NCBI GenBank assembly: GCA_016872725.1
Contig: VGZC01000029.1
Location: 1 to 64,000, forward strand
DNA length: 64,000 nucleotides
Source: Planctomycetota bacterium
GTDB taxonomy: Bacteria; Planctomycetota; Planctomycetia; Pirellulales; Pirellulaceae
Reading direction: 5' to 3'
Below, piece by piece: positions 52,922 through 61,667 of the stretch; the first letter of the stretch is position 1, and every line of letters starts with the position of its first letter. The translations under genes were made by a program, and so were the position numbers. The notes below the pieces were generated by a model that did no database searches, was not told the DNA's origin, and was given only the letters and a program-made list of their open reading frames with translations.

Positions 52922-54136
52922 TCAGGCGGTGAGATCGTCGAGCGCTCGGGCGGCGAGCAAGACATGCAGTGCGGTGCCGATCGGAAGCGCCCGCTCGTCC
53001 ACTTGGAACTTCGGATGATGGACGGAGTGGACCGCGCCGGATTCGGCGCTGTGGATGCCCAGGGCGAGGAAGCAGCCGGGAACCCGGTCGGTGTAAAACG
53101 CAAAATCCTCGCCGCCCATTACGGGCGGAATCTCCGCGACGTTCGGCTCACCAACCAGCGACTCGGCGACCTGCCGCGCCGCGTGCCAGCTCTCGGATTC
53201 GTTCACCACGGCGGGATAATCCGTATCGATGCCCGCGAATTCGGCTTGGCATCGATGCGCGGCGGCGACCGACGACGCGATCTCGCGGACGCGTTGCTGG
53301 AGGTAGTGGAGCCCCGCGCTGCTGAGCGATCGGAGCGTGCCTCGCAGGGTGACCGATTCAGGTATCACGTTGCAGGCGTCGCCGCCATGGACGGCCGTGA
53401 CGCTCACCACGCCCGACGCGAGCGGATCGATTTCGCGGGCGATGATCGACTGCAGGCTGGTGACCACGTGCGACGCGGCGAGAACGGGATCGACGGCGTA
53501 GTGCGGCATGGCCGCGTGTCCGCCCTTGCCGGCCACGGTGATCCTGAAGAAACCGGTCGCGGCCATGAACGTGCCGGCGCGGCCGCCGACGGTGCCGGTC
53601 GGCAGCATGGGCCACACATGCATTCCGAAAATCCGCCCGACGTCGGGATCGCGGAGCACGCCTTCCTCGCACATCCGCAATCCGCCGGCTCCGCCTTCCT
53701 CGGCCGGTTGGAACAGCAGCTTCACCGTCCCGCGCAGCGACGATTCGCGTTCCTTGAGCAGTCTTGCCGCGCCGAGCAGCATGGCGGCGTGCGCGTCGTG
53801 GCCGCACGCGTGCATCTTGCCGCGGTTCCGGCTGCGGAACGGCACGTCGGCGTCCTCGGTGATCGGCAGCCCATCGATATCGGCGCGCAGCGCGACGCAC
53901 GGTTCACCCCGCCCCACCCACGCGCAAATCCCCGTCGTCGCGACCGGATGCCGGTAGGCGATACCAAGCTCGTCGAGTCGGCTGCGGATGATCTCGCTCG
54001 TTTCGAATTCCTGGTACATCAGCTCGGGGCATTGGTGCAACGCGCGGCGCGCGTCGGTGATCCACGGCGCGGCGCGTTGCGATTCGGCCAGAATGCGTTT
54101 GGCGTCGAACGACGCACGGGATGTGGAATCCACCAT
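52922..54136 (-). CDS. M20-family amidohydrolase (N-acyl-amino-acid/hippurate hydrolase type)
   Basis: 404 residues. Zinc or manganese-dependent hydrolase of N-acyl amino acids. Metal and catalytic motifs: KMHACGHDAHAAM (Cys and His ligands and Asp), FQPAEEGGAGG with the Glu pair, GMHVWP, the dimerisation domain (GKGGHAAMPHYAVDPVL), GDACNVIPESVTLRGTLRSL and GGEDFAFYTDRVPG. Family length is normal and all ligands are present. It is the last gene of a seven-gene minus-strand run, 48 nt after the giant TPR gene, and may or may not share its function. Confidence 0.9.
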   Translation of the reverse strand: MVDSTSRASFDAKRILAESQRAAPWITDARRALHQCPELMYQEFETSEIIRSRLDELGIAYRHPVATTGICAWVGRGEPCVALRADIDGLPITEDADVPFRSRNRGKMHACGHDAHAAMLLGAARLLKERESSLRGTVKLLFQPAEEGGAGGLRMCEEGVLRDPDVGRIFGMHVWPMLPTGTVGGRAGTFMAATGFFRITVAGKGGHAAMPHYAVDPVLAASHVVTSLQSIIAREIDPLASGVVSVTAVHGGDACNVIPESVTLRGTLRSLSSAGLHYLQQRVREIASSVAAAHRCQAEFAGIDTDYPAVVNESESWHAARQVAESLVGEPNVAEIPPVMGGEDFAFYTDRVPGCFLALGIHSAESGAVHSVHHPKFQVDERALPIGTALHVLLAARALDDLTA

Positions 54137-54184
54137 CGCGATATTCCTGAATGCGTTTCCGCGGCGGCCGAGCGGCGCGGCGAG

Positions 54185-56698
54185 TCACCGTTTCTCTTCG
54201 GCCGGAATCGAATCGAGCAACGATCGTACCGCGCGATCCCATTGCGTGCCACGATCGGGAGGCTGCGTCAGCAGAACATGCCGCAGGACCTTCGCCGCCT
54301 CGTCTTTTTGTCCGAGTTCCACCAAAGCGCGGGCGACTCCGCACTTCGATTCATACCACGCGTCCGAGCGGGGTCGCGTGAACCGGGCGACATGCCTCCA
54401 TCGTTCGAGCGAGGCCGGCCAGCCGACGCGATCGGCTTCCGATTCGATCACGCGCGCGTATTCAAGCTGGATCGACGCGTCGCTCGGGAATTCGGCCGCC
54501 AGCCGCGCGTAGGCGTCGAGCGCCTCGGAGCCGCGCTCGGCGCGTCGCAGCGCGACGGCGCGGAGCCGATCGAGTTCGCGTTGGTCGGCCGCGTCGGTCG
54601 CCTCGCCTCGCAACGTGTCGATCGATTCGAGCTGGAGCACGGCGAGCGATCTTTGCCCGGCGGGCGGCAGACGAGCGGCGTGGGCTTCGAGATCGCGCAG
54701 CAGCGCGAACCGTTTCGCGAACGACCTGTTCGCGACCCTCGCCGCGCGCGCCGCCTCGACCGCGTCCGCGTGCCGTTCGGGCTGGAGCGCGAGGGCGATG
54801 ACCAGCAGACTCCGCGCTTCGGCGACGCGAGGATCCTCGGCGGGAACCGATTCGAGCACGCGCCGCAATCGGGCTTCCGATTCCTGAACGCGCCGCGGGG
54901 CGAAGTCGAGCAACAGGCGGGCAACCGCCAGATCGACGGGTACGGGCGTTTCCGAGCCCGCTTGCCATGCTTGCCAGAACGCGAGCATCGCGTCGACGTC
55001 GGCGGGCGCCGCGTCTTGGCCGGCATCGGCCAGTTTACCGGCCCAAGCCCGCGCCGCGCCCGCGACCGCCTCCGTGAACATCGCGGACTCGACGGAAACC
55101 TCGCCGTAGCGCGCCAACGCGGCATCCCATTCCTTTTCGTGCGTCCGGAGATTCGCGAGCCAGACGCGAACCCGGTCCGATTCACCGCCTCGGGGCCATT
55201 GGGCGAGGTGTTCGTCGAGCAGTTCGCGATACGCGCCGATCCGCGCGGGATCGGTCCGCGCGAGTCGGACGGCGAGCGTAATGGACTCGAAGTGCGCGGA
55301 CGGGGCCTGCGCGTGGGAACGCATGGCGAGCGCCAGCTCGCGCCAGCGGCGCAGCGCGTCGTCGAGGTTCCCGGTCTTTTCGGCGAGCCGCGCTCCGCGC
55401 GATCGGCAAAGGAACGCGTCATCCGCCGCGCCCGCCTTGGCGGCGGCGGCCGCCGCCGCGTCGTACGCGGCCAGCGATTCGGCCCATTGGTTCCTCAGGT
55501 AGAGATCGTCGGCTCGGCGGCGGAGGATCTCGACGTCCGCGACACTTCGGCCCTCACCCGCCGACCGCAACACGAGTTGTTCGGCGCGGCGGCCCCAATA
55601 CGCCCCATGACGGCGTTCGATCGCCTTCATCGATTCGATCGCCCGGTCGCGTTCGGGCCCGCCGCGCGGCGACGCGTCGGGGCCGCCCGCCGGATCGGGT
55701 TGCCACAAACGCACGAGGACTTCGAGCCGCGCCAGATCGAGGTCGGGCCAGCGCCCCGGCGGAGGTTCGGGGTCGGCAAGCGCCTTGGCCCGATCGAGAT
55801 CGCGTTCGGCGAGCGCCAACCGCATCTGTTCCGCCAACAGGTCGGCCCTTAGCTGGACGGGCACGTCCGCATCGGACCAGGCCGCCTGTACGCGCCGCGC
55901 TTCGGGGATGTCGCCGAGCAACCTTCGGCAGATCGACTGCTCGATTCGGATGCGCCACGCGAGCGGATCGTCGGGGGGAAGTTGACCGAGGGCGTCGGCG
56001 AGCGGTTCGAGCGCGGCGGTCAGCGCGGCGATGCGGTCCTCGCCGTCCCGGTAACACAAGGCCCGGTTCCGAAGGGCCTCGGCGCGGTGGATGCGGAGCT
56101 GGTTGCGAAGGGCGAACAGATCATCGCGGACCAGACCTCCGTCGGAACGGGTCGCCGGCGCCGTCGGGATCTCCTTTTCCAAGCGTGTTTCGAGTTCCTC
56201 GAATGCCCGCACGGCGGCCCGGATCGCGGTGAGCGCGTCGGCGACGCGCGGATCGGGCGCGTCGCGCGCGACCTCCGCCTCTTCGCGCGCGACACGGCCC
56301 TCGGCCAAGAATGCGATCGCGTCCTGAGCGGGGACGAGGACCGCGTCGGGCACCGCGTCGGGCCGCTCGGCGTACCGAGCGGCCGTTTGATGGGCCCGTT
56401 CCCACCACAAAGGGCGTTCGGCGGCCGCCGCGAACATCGCCCGCTCGGCGTGGACCCGAATCAGCTCCGATGTCCATTTCGCGCGTTGGGGTCCCGAGAT
56501 CGACGATGGGGCGAGCCGTTCGTCACAGAGCGAGGCGGCGAGCGCGTGGAGCCGTCTTGCACGCAGTCCCTCCAGGAACGCGTCGTCGCGCGCGGCCTGG
56601 CCGAACGCGATTCCAACGGTCGCGACGAGCCGGACGGCGAGCGCGGCGAGCGCCGTTCGAATGGCGAAACAGGTCCGAATCGGAAACGGACGGACCAT
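54185..56698 (-). CDS. Large secreted TPR/alpha-solenoid protein of the VWA-ExbBD operon
   Basis: 837 residues. Signal peptide at residues 14-34 (TALAALAVRLVATVGIAFGQ). The rest is almost wholly helical, with TPR-like units throughout (AYDAAAAAAAKAGAADDAFL, RRWRELALAMRSHAQAP, ALDAYARLAAEFPSDASIQL, ALVELGQKDEAAKVLRHV). No catalytic motif is seen. ATG 56698 is 3 nt after the exbD stop, so it is translationally coupled to the motor genes. A periplasmic scaffold or substrate-binding platform for the ExbBD machine is the natural guess, but unproven. Confidence 0.8.
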   Translation of the reverse strand: MVRPFPIRTCFAIRTALAALAVRLVATVGIAFGQAARDDAFLEGLRARRLHALAASLCDERLAPSSISGPQRAKWTSELIRVHAERAMFAAAAERPLWWERAHQTAARYAERPDAVPDAVLVPAQDAIAFLAEGRVAREEAEVARDAPDPRVADALTAIRAAVRAFEELETRLEKEIPTAPATRSDGGLVRDDLFALRNQLRIHRAEALRNRALCYRDGEDRIAALTAALEPLADALGQLPPDDPLAWRIRIEQSICRRLLGDIPEARRVQAAWSDADVPVQLRADLLAEQMRLALAERDLDRAKALADPEPPPGRWPDLDLARLEVLVRLWQPDPAGGPDASPRGGPERDRAIESMKAIERRHGAYWGRRAEQLVLRSAGEGRSVADVEILRRRADDLYLRNQWAESLAAYDAAAAAAAKAGAADDAFLCRSRGARLAEKTGNLDDALRRWRELALAMRSHAQAPSAHFESITLAVRLARTDPARIGAYRELLDEHLAQWPRGGESDRVRVWLANLRTHEKEWDAALARYGEVSVESAMFTEAVAGAARAWAGKLADAGQDAAPADVDAMLAFWQAWQAGSETPVPVDLAVARLLLDFAPRRVQESEARLRRVLESVPAEDPRVAEARSLLVIALALQPERHADAVEAARAARVANRSFAKRFALLRDLEAHAARLPPAGQRSLAVLQLESIDTLRGEATDAADQRELDRLRAVALRRAERGSEALDAYARLAAEFPSDASIQLEYARVIESEADRVGWPASLERWRHVARFTRPRSDAWYESKCGVARALVELGQKDEAAKVLRHVLLTQPPDRGTQWDRAVRSLLDSIPAEEKR

Positions 56699-56701
56699 GC
56701 G

Positions 56702-57169
56702 TCATGGTTCTCCGTCTTCCAGCGGCGTCGCGAACGCGACGCGGAACTGATGGAGCCGCGCCGCGTCGTACGCGTCGATGGCCGCGCCGAGCGGCACGTC
56801 GGGATCGGGATGCACGATCACCGGCGCGACCCGGCCGACGGAGGCGAGTTGGCCGAGGAACGCGCGCAGCGCCGCGAGCGATTCAACGGGCGTCTCGTTG
56901 ACCTCCCACGTCAACGCGTCCCGCGTTCCGCGAATGCGGATCACCACCTCGTCGAAATCCTCTTCCGGCGGCGGAGCCTCCGACATCGCGCCCGGAGCCG
57001 AACCCCGCGACACGCTCACCGAACTCGGCAGCGTATGCTCGACGATCCGAAAGCTCGACGTCCAGAGGAAGAAGATAATGAGCTGGAACACGACATCGAT
57101 CATCGGCGTCATGGCGACGTCGTTCCCGGTTTCGCGCCGGGATCCGGAATGGATCGTCGCGCGGCGCAT
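56702..57169 (-). CDS. ExbD/TolR-family protein (second copy)
   Basis: 155 residues from ATG 57169, which overlaps the previous stop as TGATG. One N-terminal transmembrane helix with the key Asp (MTPMIDVVFQLIIFFLWTSS), then a periplasmic domain (EVVIRIRGTRDALTWEVNET, LASVGRVAPVIVHPDPDVPL). The Asp in the helix is the proton-path residue of the ExbD/TolR/MotB family. It differs from the first copy in its linker, which is rich in Pro and Glu (EAPPPEEDFDE), suggesting a heterodimeric pair. Confidence 0.9.
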   Translation of the reverse strand: MRRATIHSGSRRETGNDVAMTPMIDVVFQLIIFFLWTSSFRIVEHTLPSSVSVSRGSAPGAMSEAPPPEEDFDEVVIRIRGTRDALTWEVNETPVESLAALRAFLGQLASVGRVAPVIVHPDPDVPLGAAIDAYDAARLHQFRVAFATPLEDGEP

Positions 57170-57591
57170 CAGCGGGCGTCCTTCGAGCGGAAAACGGAAT
57201 AGACCACGTTCGACACACCCTCGCGATAACAGGCGAGCAGGATCGGTTCGACGAATCGGAAGGACGTATCCCGGTCGGCGCGGATGCGCAGTTCGAATTC
57301 CCCTTTTTCGGATCGCCACGCGCGGAGCCGCTCCCGGATCTGTTCGGCCGGAATCACGCGGCCCGCGACGAGCAGCGCGCCGTCGGCGCGGACGTTGATC
57401 ACCGATCGCGACGCGTCCTCATCGGCGAGCGTTCCGCTGTCCGCGATCGGGAGCGGAAGTTCCATGCGGGCTTCCTGCTTCACGAGGTGGCTCGAGACCA
57501 GAAAGAAGATGATGAGCTGGAACACGACGTCGATCATCGGCGTCATGTTGAAGGCGAGCGAAACGTGCCGGTCCCGCGTCGGAATGCGCAT
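57169..57591 (-). CDS. ExbD/TolR-family protein (first copy)
   Basis: 140 residues. The N-terminal helix LAFNMTPMIDVVFQLIIFFL contains the conserved Asp. The periplasmic domain ends FRFVEPILLACYREGVSNVV and resembles TolR. It forms the ion channel with ExbB. It starts 10 nt after the exbB stop and overlaps the second exbD by one base, so three motor subunits are made in a coupled way. Confidence 0.92.
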   Translation of the reverse strand: MRIPTRDRHVSLAFNMTPMIDVVFQLIIFFLVSSHLVKQEARMELPLPIADSGTLADEDASRSVINVRADGALLVAGRVIPAEQIRERLRAWRSEKGEFELRIRADRDTSFRFVEPILLACYREGVSNVVYSVFRSKDAR

Positions 57592-57601
57592 CGTCGGCCT
57601 T

Positions 57602-58459
57602 TCACTTCGGAGGCGCCGGCGGCGGACCCCCGCCGTAACGCGACGCGTGCTTCAGCGGCCCGAGCGCATGCTGCGCCTGATACGCGGCCTCGGCCGCCAT
57701 CTCGTCGACCCGATTGCGCAGGATGGCGAACGCGCCGAGCGACGGGATGGCGATGATCAGCCCCACGACGGTCGTCACGAGCGCCTGATAGATGCCTTCC
57801 GCGAGTTCCGCGGCGCCGGCGGAACCCTGCGTTCTCGCGACCTGTTCGAACGCCATGATCATCCCGGTGACCGTTCCGAGCAGTCCGAGCATCGGTGCGA
57901 TGCCGCCGATCACCGATAGATATTCGACACGGCGGAACAACCGCGCGGATTGTTCGGCGAGCGCGTCCTCGAGTCCCTTTTCGACGGCCGACCAACCGCC
58001 GTCCGCTTCCCCGATCCCGTACAGCAGCACGAACGACAGGAGGCTCGGCCGCTCACGGCATTTCGCGTCGGCTTGGGCGAGCTGTCCGGCCGCGACCAGC
58101 GCCCGCGTCTCGTCGGCCAATCCGTCGGGTACGAGTTCCTTGCGGCGCAGCGTCAGGAACTGCTCGAAGACAAGGTAGGCGGCGGTGAGCGAGACGCCGA
58201 TGAGCGCGATCATGATCACGACGCCGATCGGGCCGCCGGAGAAGAGGATTTCGAAGAACCCTTGCGGCGGCCTCGGCGCGGGCGCGGCGGCGTCCTCGGT
58301 CGGTTGTCCGGCCGCGAGCGAGGTCGCGAGGAGGACGAGCATCGGTCCGAGGGCGGCCGCGCGGGGCGCGAGCGTCGCCCGCGCGGGGCGGGAATCGCCG
58401 CCGCGCCGACCGGTCCGTCCGTTGCCGCCGCGCTCCCGGCGTGATGCCGACCTGTTCAT
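57602..58459 (-). CDS. MotA/TolQ/ExbB-family proton channel protein
   Basis: 285 residues from ATG 58459, which overlaps the preceding stop by 4 nt (ATGA). A long basic, Gly/Arg-rich N-terminus leads to a hydrophobic segment that could be a signal (ALGPMLVLLATSLAAGQ). Three transmembrane helices follow: GVVIMIALIGVSLTAAYLVF, VIGGIAPMLGLLGTVTGMIM and ALVTTVVGLIIAIPSLGAFA, as in ExbB/TolQ. The GLLGTVTGM element is the family signature. It should use the proton motive force to drive the ExbD pair. Confidence 0.93.
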   Translation of the reverse strand: MNRSASRRERGGNGRTGRRGGDSRPARATLAPRAAALGPMLVLLATSLAAGQPTEDAAAPAPRPPQGFFEILFSGGPIGVVIMIALIGVSLTAAYLVFEQFLTLRRKELVPDGLADETRALVAAGQLAQADAKCRERPSLLSFVLLYGIGEADGGWSAVEKGLEDALAEQSARLFRRVEYLSVIGGIAPMLGLLGTVTGMIMAFEQVARTQGSAGAAELAEGIYQALVTTVVGLIIAIPSLGAFAILRNRVDEMAAEAAYQAQHALGPLKHASRYGGGPPPAPPK

Positions 58460-59598
58460 GGTTCTCCGCCTTGCTTCAAGCGTTCGAGTTCCTGGAGCCG
58501 TGTCCGCGCGGGCGCGGCCGGCGCCGTTTCGGGATAGTCGGCGGAAAGCTCGCCATACAAGATCGATGCCTCGTCCGTACGCGATTCCTTGTCGAGCAGT
58601 CGGGCGGCCGCCCAAAGCGACTCGGCGGCCAGCACGCGTTCCCCCGGGAAGTGGATCGGCACGCGCAGCAAGGCGAGCGCCGCTTTGTCCACTTGGGCGT
58701 GCCGCGCGAGGGCCGATCCGAGCACGAAATAGGGACCGGCCCGCAAGTCCGCTTCGATCCGTTCGATTCCCTCGGCCCACCGCTCGAGTCCGCCGAGCGT
58801 CGACGTGGCGACTTCGGTTCGCCAGAGTTGCGCGGCGGCGAGCCGCGCGACGCGCGGATCGGCGGCGGCGTCGAGTTTCACGAGCGCGTCGCGCGCCGCG
58901 CCGCTCGAAGGCGACGCGAGGAGGTGGCTCGCTCCGACAAGCCGCATCGCGTCGCGCGGATGGTCGAGCCATTGGGCGGCTTTCGATTCGATCGCGCCGC
59001 GGGGCGGTTCCGACGACCACGCGAGCGGAATCACGGAGAAGTAGTGCGTGTCGGGGTCGCTTTCGAGCAGCGCGGCGAAGAGGTCGCCGGCGAGCTCATT
59101 CCGGCCGGACTGACGATAACATGTCACTAACGCGGCGAGGATTCCGCGGCGGACCCAGGTCCGCGGCTCCTCGTCCGCGGCCTTCCTCCACATGGCGATC
59201 GCCTCGTCGATGCGGCCCTCGGCCTGGAGTTTCCGCGCGAGGACCTGCGATTCGACCCAAACCGACTCGACGCCGACGACCCGTTCCGTCGGAATCCGTT
59301 CCTCGCGGCCCGACGCGCGGACCAGGATCAGCTCGCGGCCGGTGAAATCGCGGATTTCGCCCGTCATCCGCCGCGTGCCGCGGCCCGACGCGCCCGCCAC
59401 GACGACCGTGTCCTCGGCGAGCAGACCGGGCCTTCCGCCCGCGATGCCGATCGACGACAGGCTCGCCAGGACAAGAACGCCACTCGGGATAAGCCGCCGC
59501 GCGCGGCGCGCCGACGGCCCACGGCCGGCGCGCGCCGGCCCCCGCCGCGCCGTCCCGCCGCCGCTTGACCGGGCTCCGCTCCATGCATCGCGCCGCAT
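58456..59598 (-). CDS. TPR/HEAT-like protein of the VWA-ExbBD operon
   Basis: 380 residues. An Arg-rich start precedes a hydrophobic segment (LIPSGVLVLASLSSIGIAGG), so it is exported or anchored. A short beta-like segment (RRMTGEIRDFTGRELILVRA) resembles domains seen before HEAT/TPR arrays in Planctomycetota. Helical repeats follow (LQAEGRIDEAIAMWRKAADE, LAGDLFAALLESDPDTHYFS). The stop overlaps the exbB start by 4 nt, and the VWA gene ends 52 nt upstream. It may be a periplasmic adaptor of the machine (inference). Confidence 0.8.
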   Translation of the reverse strand: MRRDAWSGARSSGGGTARRGPARAGRGPSARRARRLIPSGVLVLASLSSIGIAGGRPGLLAEDTVVVAGASGRGTRRMTGEIRDFTGRELILVRASGREERIPTERVVGVESVWVESQVLARKLQAEGRIDEAIAMWRKAADEEPRTWVRRGILAALVTCYRQSGRNELAGDLFAALLESDPDTHYFSVIPLAWSSEPPRGAIESKAAQWLDHPRDAMRLVGASHLLASPSSGAARDALVKLDAAADPRVARLAAAQLWRTEVATSTLGGLERWAEGIERIEADLRAGPYFVLGSALARHAQVDKAALALLRVPIHFPGERVLAAESLWAAARLLDKESRTDEASILYGELSADYPETAPAAPARTRLQELERLKQGGEP

Positions 59599-59650
59599 CG
59601 GCCCGCCATCCTTCGGGTAACCGCCTCGCCCGCGTCCGATCCGCGCCGGA

Positions 59651-60676
59651 TTACGGAGGCAGTCGAGTCACGTCGACATAAACATACTGTCCGCCGTTCT
59701 GCTCCGCCAACCGGGTCAGGAACGACGGTCGACCGTTCGGAGGTCCGCCTCCGAACTCGATGGAGTGGACCGTCGTTCCCGCGCGCTCCGCCTGCCGCCG
59801 AAAGGACGCGAGTTGCCGCGGCGCGAGGGGGTTTTCGGAACCGTCGGTCAAGAAGAAGATGACATCGGGTTTCATGGCGACGGCGAGCTGGAGGGCCTCC
59901 CAATGCCCGGTCCCCCCGAGCGCGGTCATGCCTTCGACGAATTGGCGGGCGAGTCGCCGGCCCTGATCGTCGGCGAAAAGGAGTCGAGGCGCCTTGGGCG
60001 CGTCCGGATTGAAGACGCTCGGACGCTCGTTGTAGAAAACGATCTGGAATTGGTGGACGGCGCCGAGTTGGTCGAGGCTCGCGAGCAGTTGCTGTTTGGC
60101 CGCTCGAAGGGGGCGCCCTCCAAACCCGTCCATGCTCGCCGACCGATCAAAAACATAGACGAAGCGGGTGCCCGTCGCGCCGGCTCCGAAAATCGATGTG
60201 GTCGCCTGTCCTCCGACCGATCGCGACGGCTTTCCCGATGACGTCATCGAGTCGGCTCCGGGCAATCCGGGCGAGCTTCCCGGCGCGGGACCGGCCGTCT
60301 GGGGGTCGGGCAGCGCGGGTGTCCCTTGGCCCGGTCCGCCTGCCGCGTCGGGAGCCGGCAGCGGATCGGCCGTTTGAGCGGCTTGAGCGGCTTGTCGCGC
60401 CGAGTCCGCGGCGTCGGATTCGGAGGCGATAAGGTAGTCGCGGGCGGCGCGGCGTACGTCGACGACCGCGACCGCGGCTCGGCGGTCGGGTTCGTTCCCC
60501 GGCAATCCGCGTGGCGGCGCGTTTCGCCATGCGATGCCCGCGAAAATCAAGACGGCCGCGTGCAACAGGGCTGAACCCAACCACGCGGGCACGCGGGGTC
60601 GGGCCGTGTCGAATACGGGCGGATCGGCCCGCTCCGCGGCGGGATCCCTCTGCGTCGTGGTCCGGGTCCGGGACAC
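59651..60676 (-). CDS. Membrane-anchored VWA-domain protein
   Basis: 341 residues from GTG 60676 (GGGAG upstream). A short cytoplasmic basic N-terminus, one transmembrane helix (WLGSALLHAAVLIFAGIAW), a Pro/Ala/Gly-rich linker of about 100 residues like that of TonB, and a C-terminal von Willebrand A domain with the MIDAS signature DRSASM and a second VFFLTDGSENP element. VWA domains bind partner proteins through a metal ion. It leads the operon with ExbB and two ExbD, so it probably is the energised output or receptor in place of TonB/TolA (inference). Confidence 0.85.
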   Translation of the reverse strand: MSRTRTTTQRDPAAERADPPVFDTARPRVPAWLGSALLHAAVLIFAGIAWRNAPPRGLPGNEPDRRAAVAVVDVRRAARDYLIASESDAADSARQAAQAAQTADPLPAPDAAGGPGQGTPALPDPQTAGPAPGSSPGLPGADSMTSSGKPSRSVGGQATTSIFGAGATGTRFVYVFDRSASMDGFGGRPLRAAKQQLLASLDQLGAVHQFQIVFYNERPSVFNPDAPKAPRLLFADDQGRRLARQFVEGMTALGGTGHWEALQLAVAMKPDVIFFLTDGSENPLAPRQLASFRRQAERAGTTVHSIEFGGGPPNGRPSFLTRLAEQNGGQYVYVDVTRLPP

Positions 60677-60900
60677 TCGGCGACTCCCATCGAAACGGGG
60701 AGCCGGGCGTCCTTCGGTCGGCTCCCCGCCTCTATCGTAGCAGGTGAACGGCGGATGCGGAAATCGCGTCGAGTAACGATATGGCGCGGCGGCATGCCAG
60801 GGGGTCGCCTGTCGAGTTCCAAGATCATCGCAACGACGCGTCCCTTCGGTGTCCGCCGCGAAATCCACCGCCATTCGCGAACGAATTCCCCGGCACGCCC

Positions 60901-60930
60901 TTGACATGCGGCGGCGTGGAACGTTCTGTT
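60901..60930 (+). promoter_or_regulatory. Candidate promoter for def-fmt
   Basis: Perfect TTGACA at 60901-60906, then 18 nt, then a weak TCTGTT (60925-60930), about 60 nt before the deformylase start. The -35 is convincing, the -10 is not. Confidence 0.4.
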
Positions 60931-60991
60931 CGTAACCGTCCACGATTCGGTTTATTTTGCGGAAGGAAGCACGAAGTTGGAGGCGAGCCCC

Positions 60992-61570
60992 TTGCGGATC
61001 ATCCGATATCCCCACCCCACGCTGCGACACGTTTCGAAGACGATTCGGCGCGTCGACGCCGAGTTGACGACGATTGTCGAGCGGATGTTCGACCTGATGT
61101 ACGAGGCTCAGGGGATCGGACTCGCCGCCAATCAAGTTGACCTTCCGCTCCGGTTCTTTGTCGTCAATTTGGCGGGAAAGCCGGGTGAAGGCGAGGAGCG
61201 GGTTTTCTTGAATCCCGTCATCACGCGCCCCAAGGGAAGCGAGGAATCGGAGGAGGGCTGTCTGAGTCTTCCGGGGATGTACGGCGACGTCACGCGGCCA
61301 AAGCAAGTTCGCATCCATGCGTACGACGTGTCGGGCAACGTGATCCAGGAGGACGCCTCGGGGATGCTCGCGCGCGTGCTCCAGCACGAACTCGACCATC
61401 TCGACGGCGTGTTGTTCTTCGACCGCATGGACGAGATGAAGCGGCTGAAATTCACCGATGCGCTCGAACAGCTCGAATCGGAATTCGCCGAGGCCGTCGC
61501 GTCGGGGGAGCTGACATCGGTCGCGGAAATGGCCGCGCGGCGCTCGGAATGGGAACGGACCTATTGCTGA
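60992..61570 (+). CDS. def: Peptide deformylase
   Basis: 192 residues. Removes the formyl group from nascent protein N-termini. I choose TTG 60992 since GGAGG ends 8 nt upstream and it gives the usual start (RIIRYPHPTLRHVSK); TTG 60977 is 5 codons earlier with a weaker site. The three family motifs are present: GIGLAANQV (41-49), EEGCLSLP with the metal ligand C90, and QHELDHLDG with H132 and H136 (catalytic E133). The next gene, fmt, adds the formyl group, so both ends of the formylation cycle are adjacent. Confidence 0.94.
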   Translation: MRIIRYPHPTLRHVSKTIRRVDAELTTIVERMFDLMYEAQGIGLAANQVDLPLRFFVVNLAGKPGEGEERVFLNPVITRPKGSEESEEGCLSLPGMYGDVTRPKQVRIHAYDVSGNVIQEDASGMLARVLQHELDHLDGVLFFDRMDEMKRLKFTDALEQLESEFAEAVASGELTSVAEMAARRSEWERTYC

Positions 61571-61575
61571 CGCGG

Positions 61576-61615
61576 CGGCCTTGTACGGCCTTGGACGGCC
61601 TTGTACGGCTTGGGA
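61576..61615. repeat. Four 10-bp tandem repeats between def and fmt
   Basis: CGGCCTTGTA-type units at 61576-61585, 61586-61595, 61596-61605 and 61606-61615; units 1 and 3 are identical, unit 2 differs at one base and unit 4 at a few. It lies in the 97-nt space between def and fmt. Confidence 0.9.
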
Positions 61616-61667
61616 CGATAAGAAGACGTCCGGCCCAGGAACGGATACTCGGCGCGGAGGCGATGCC

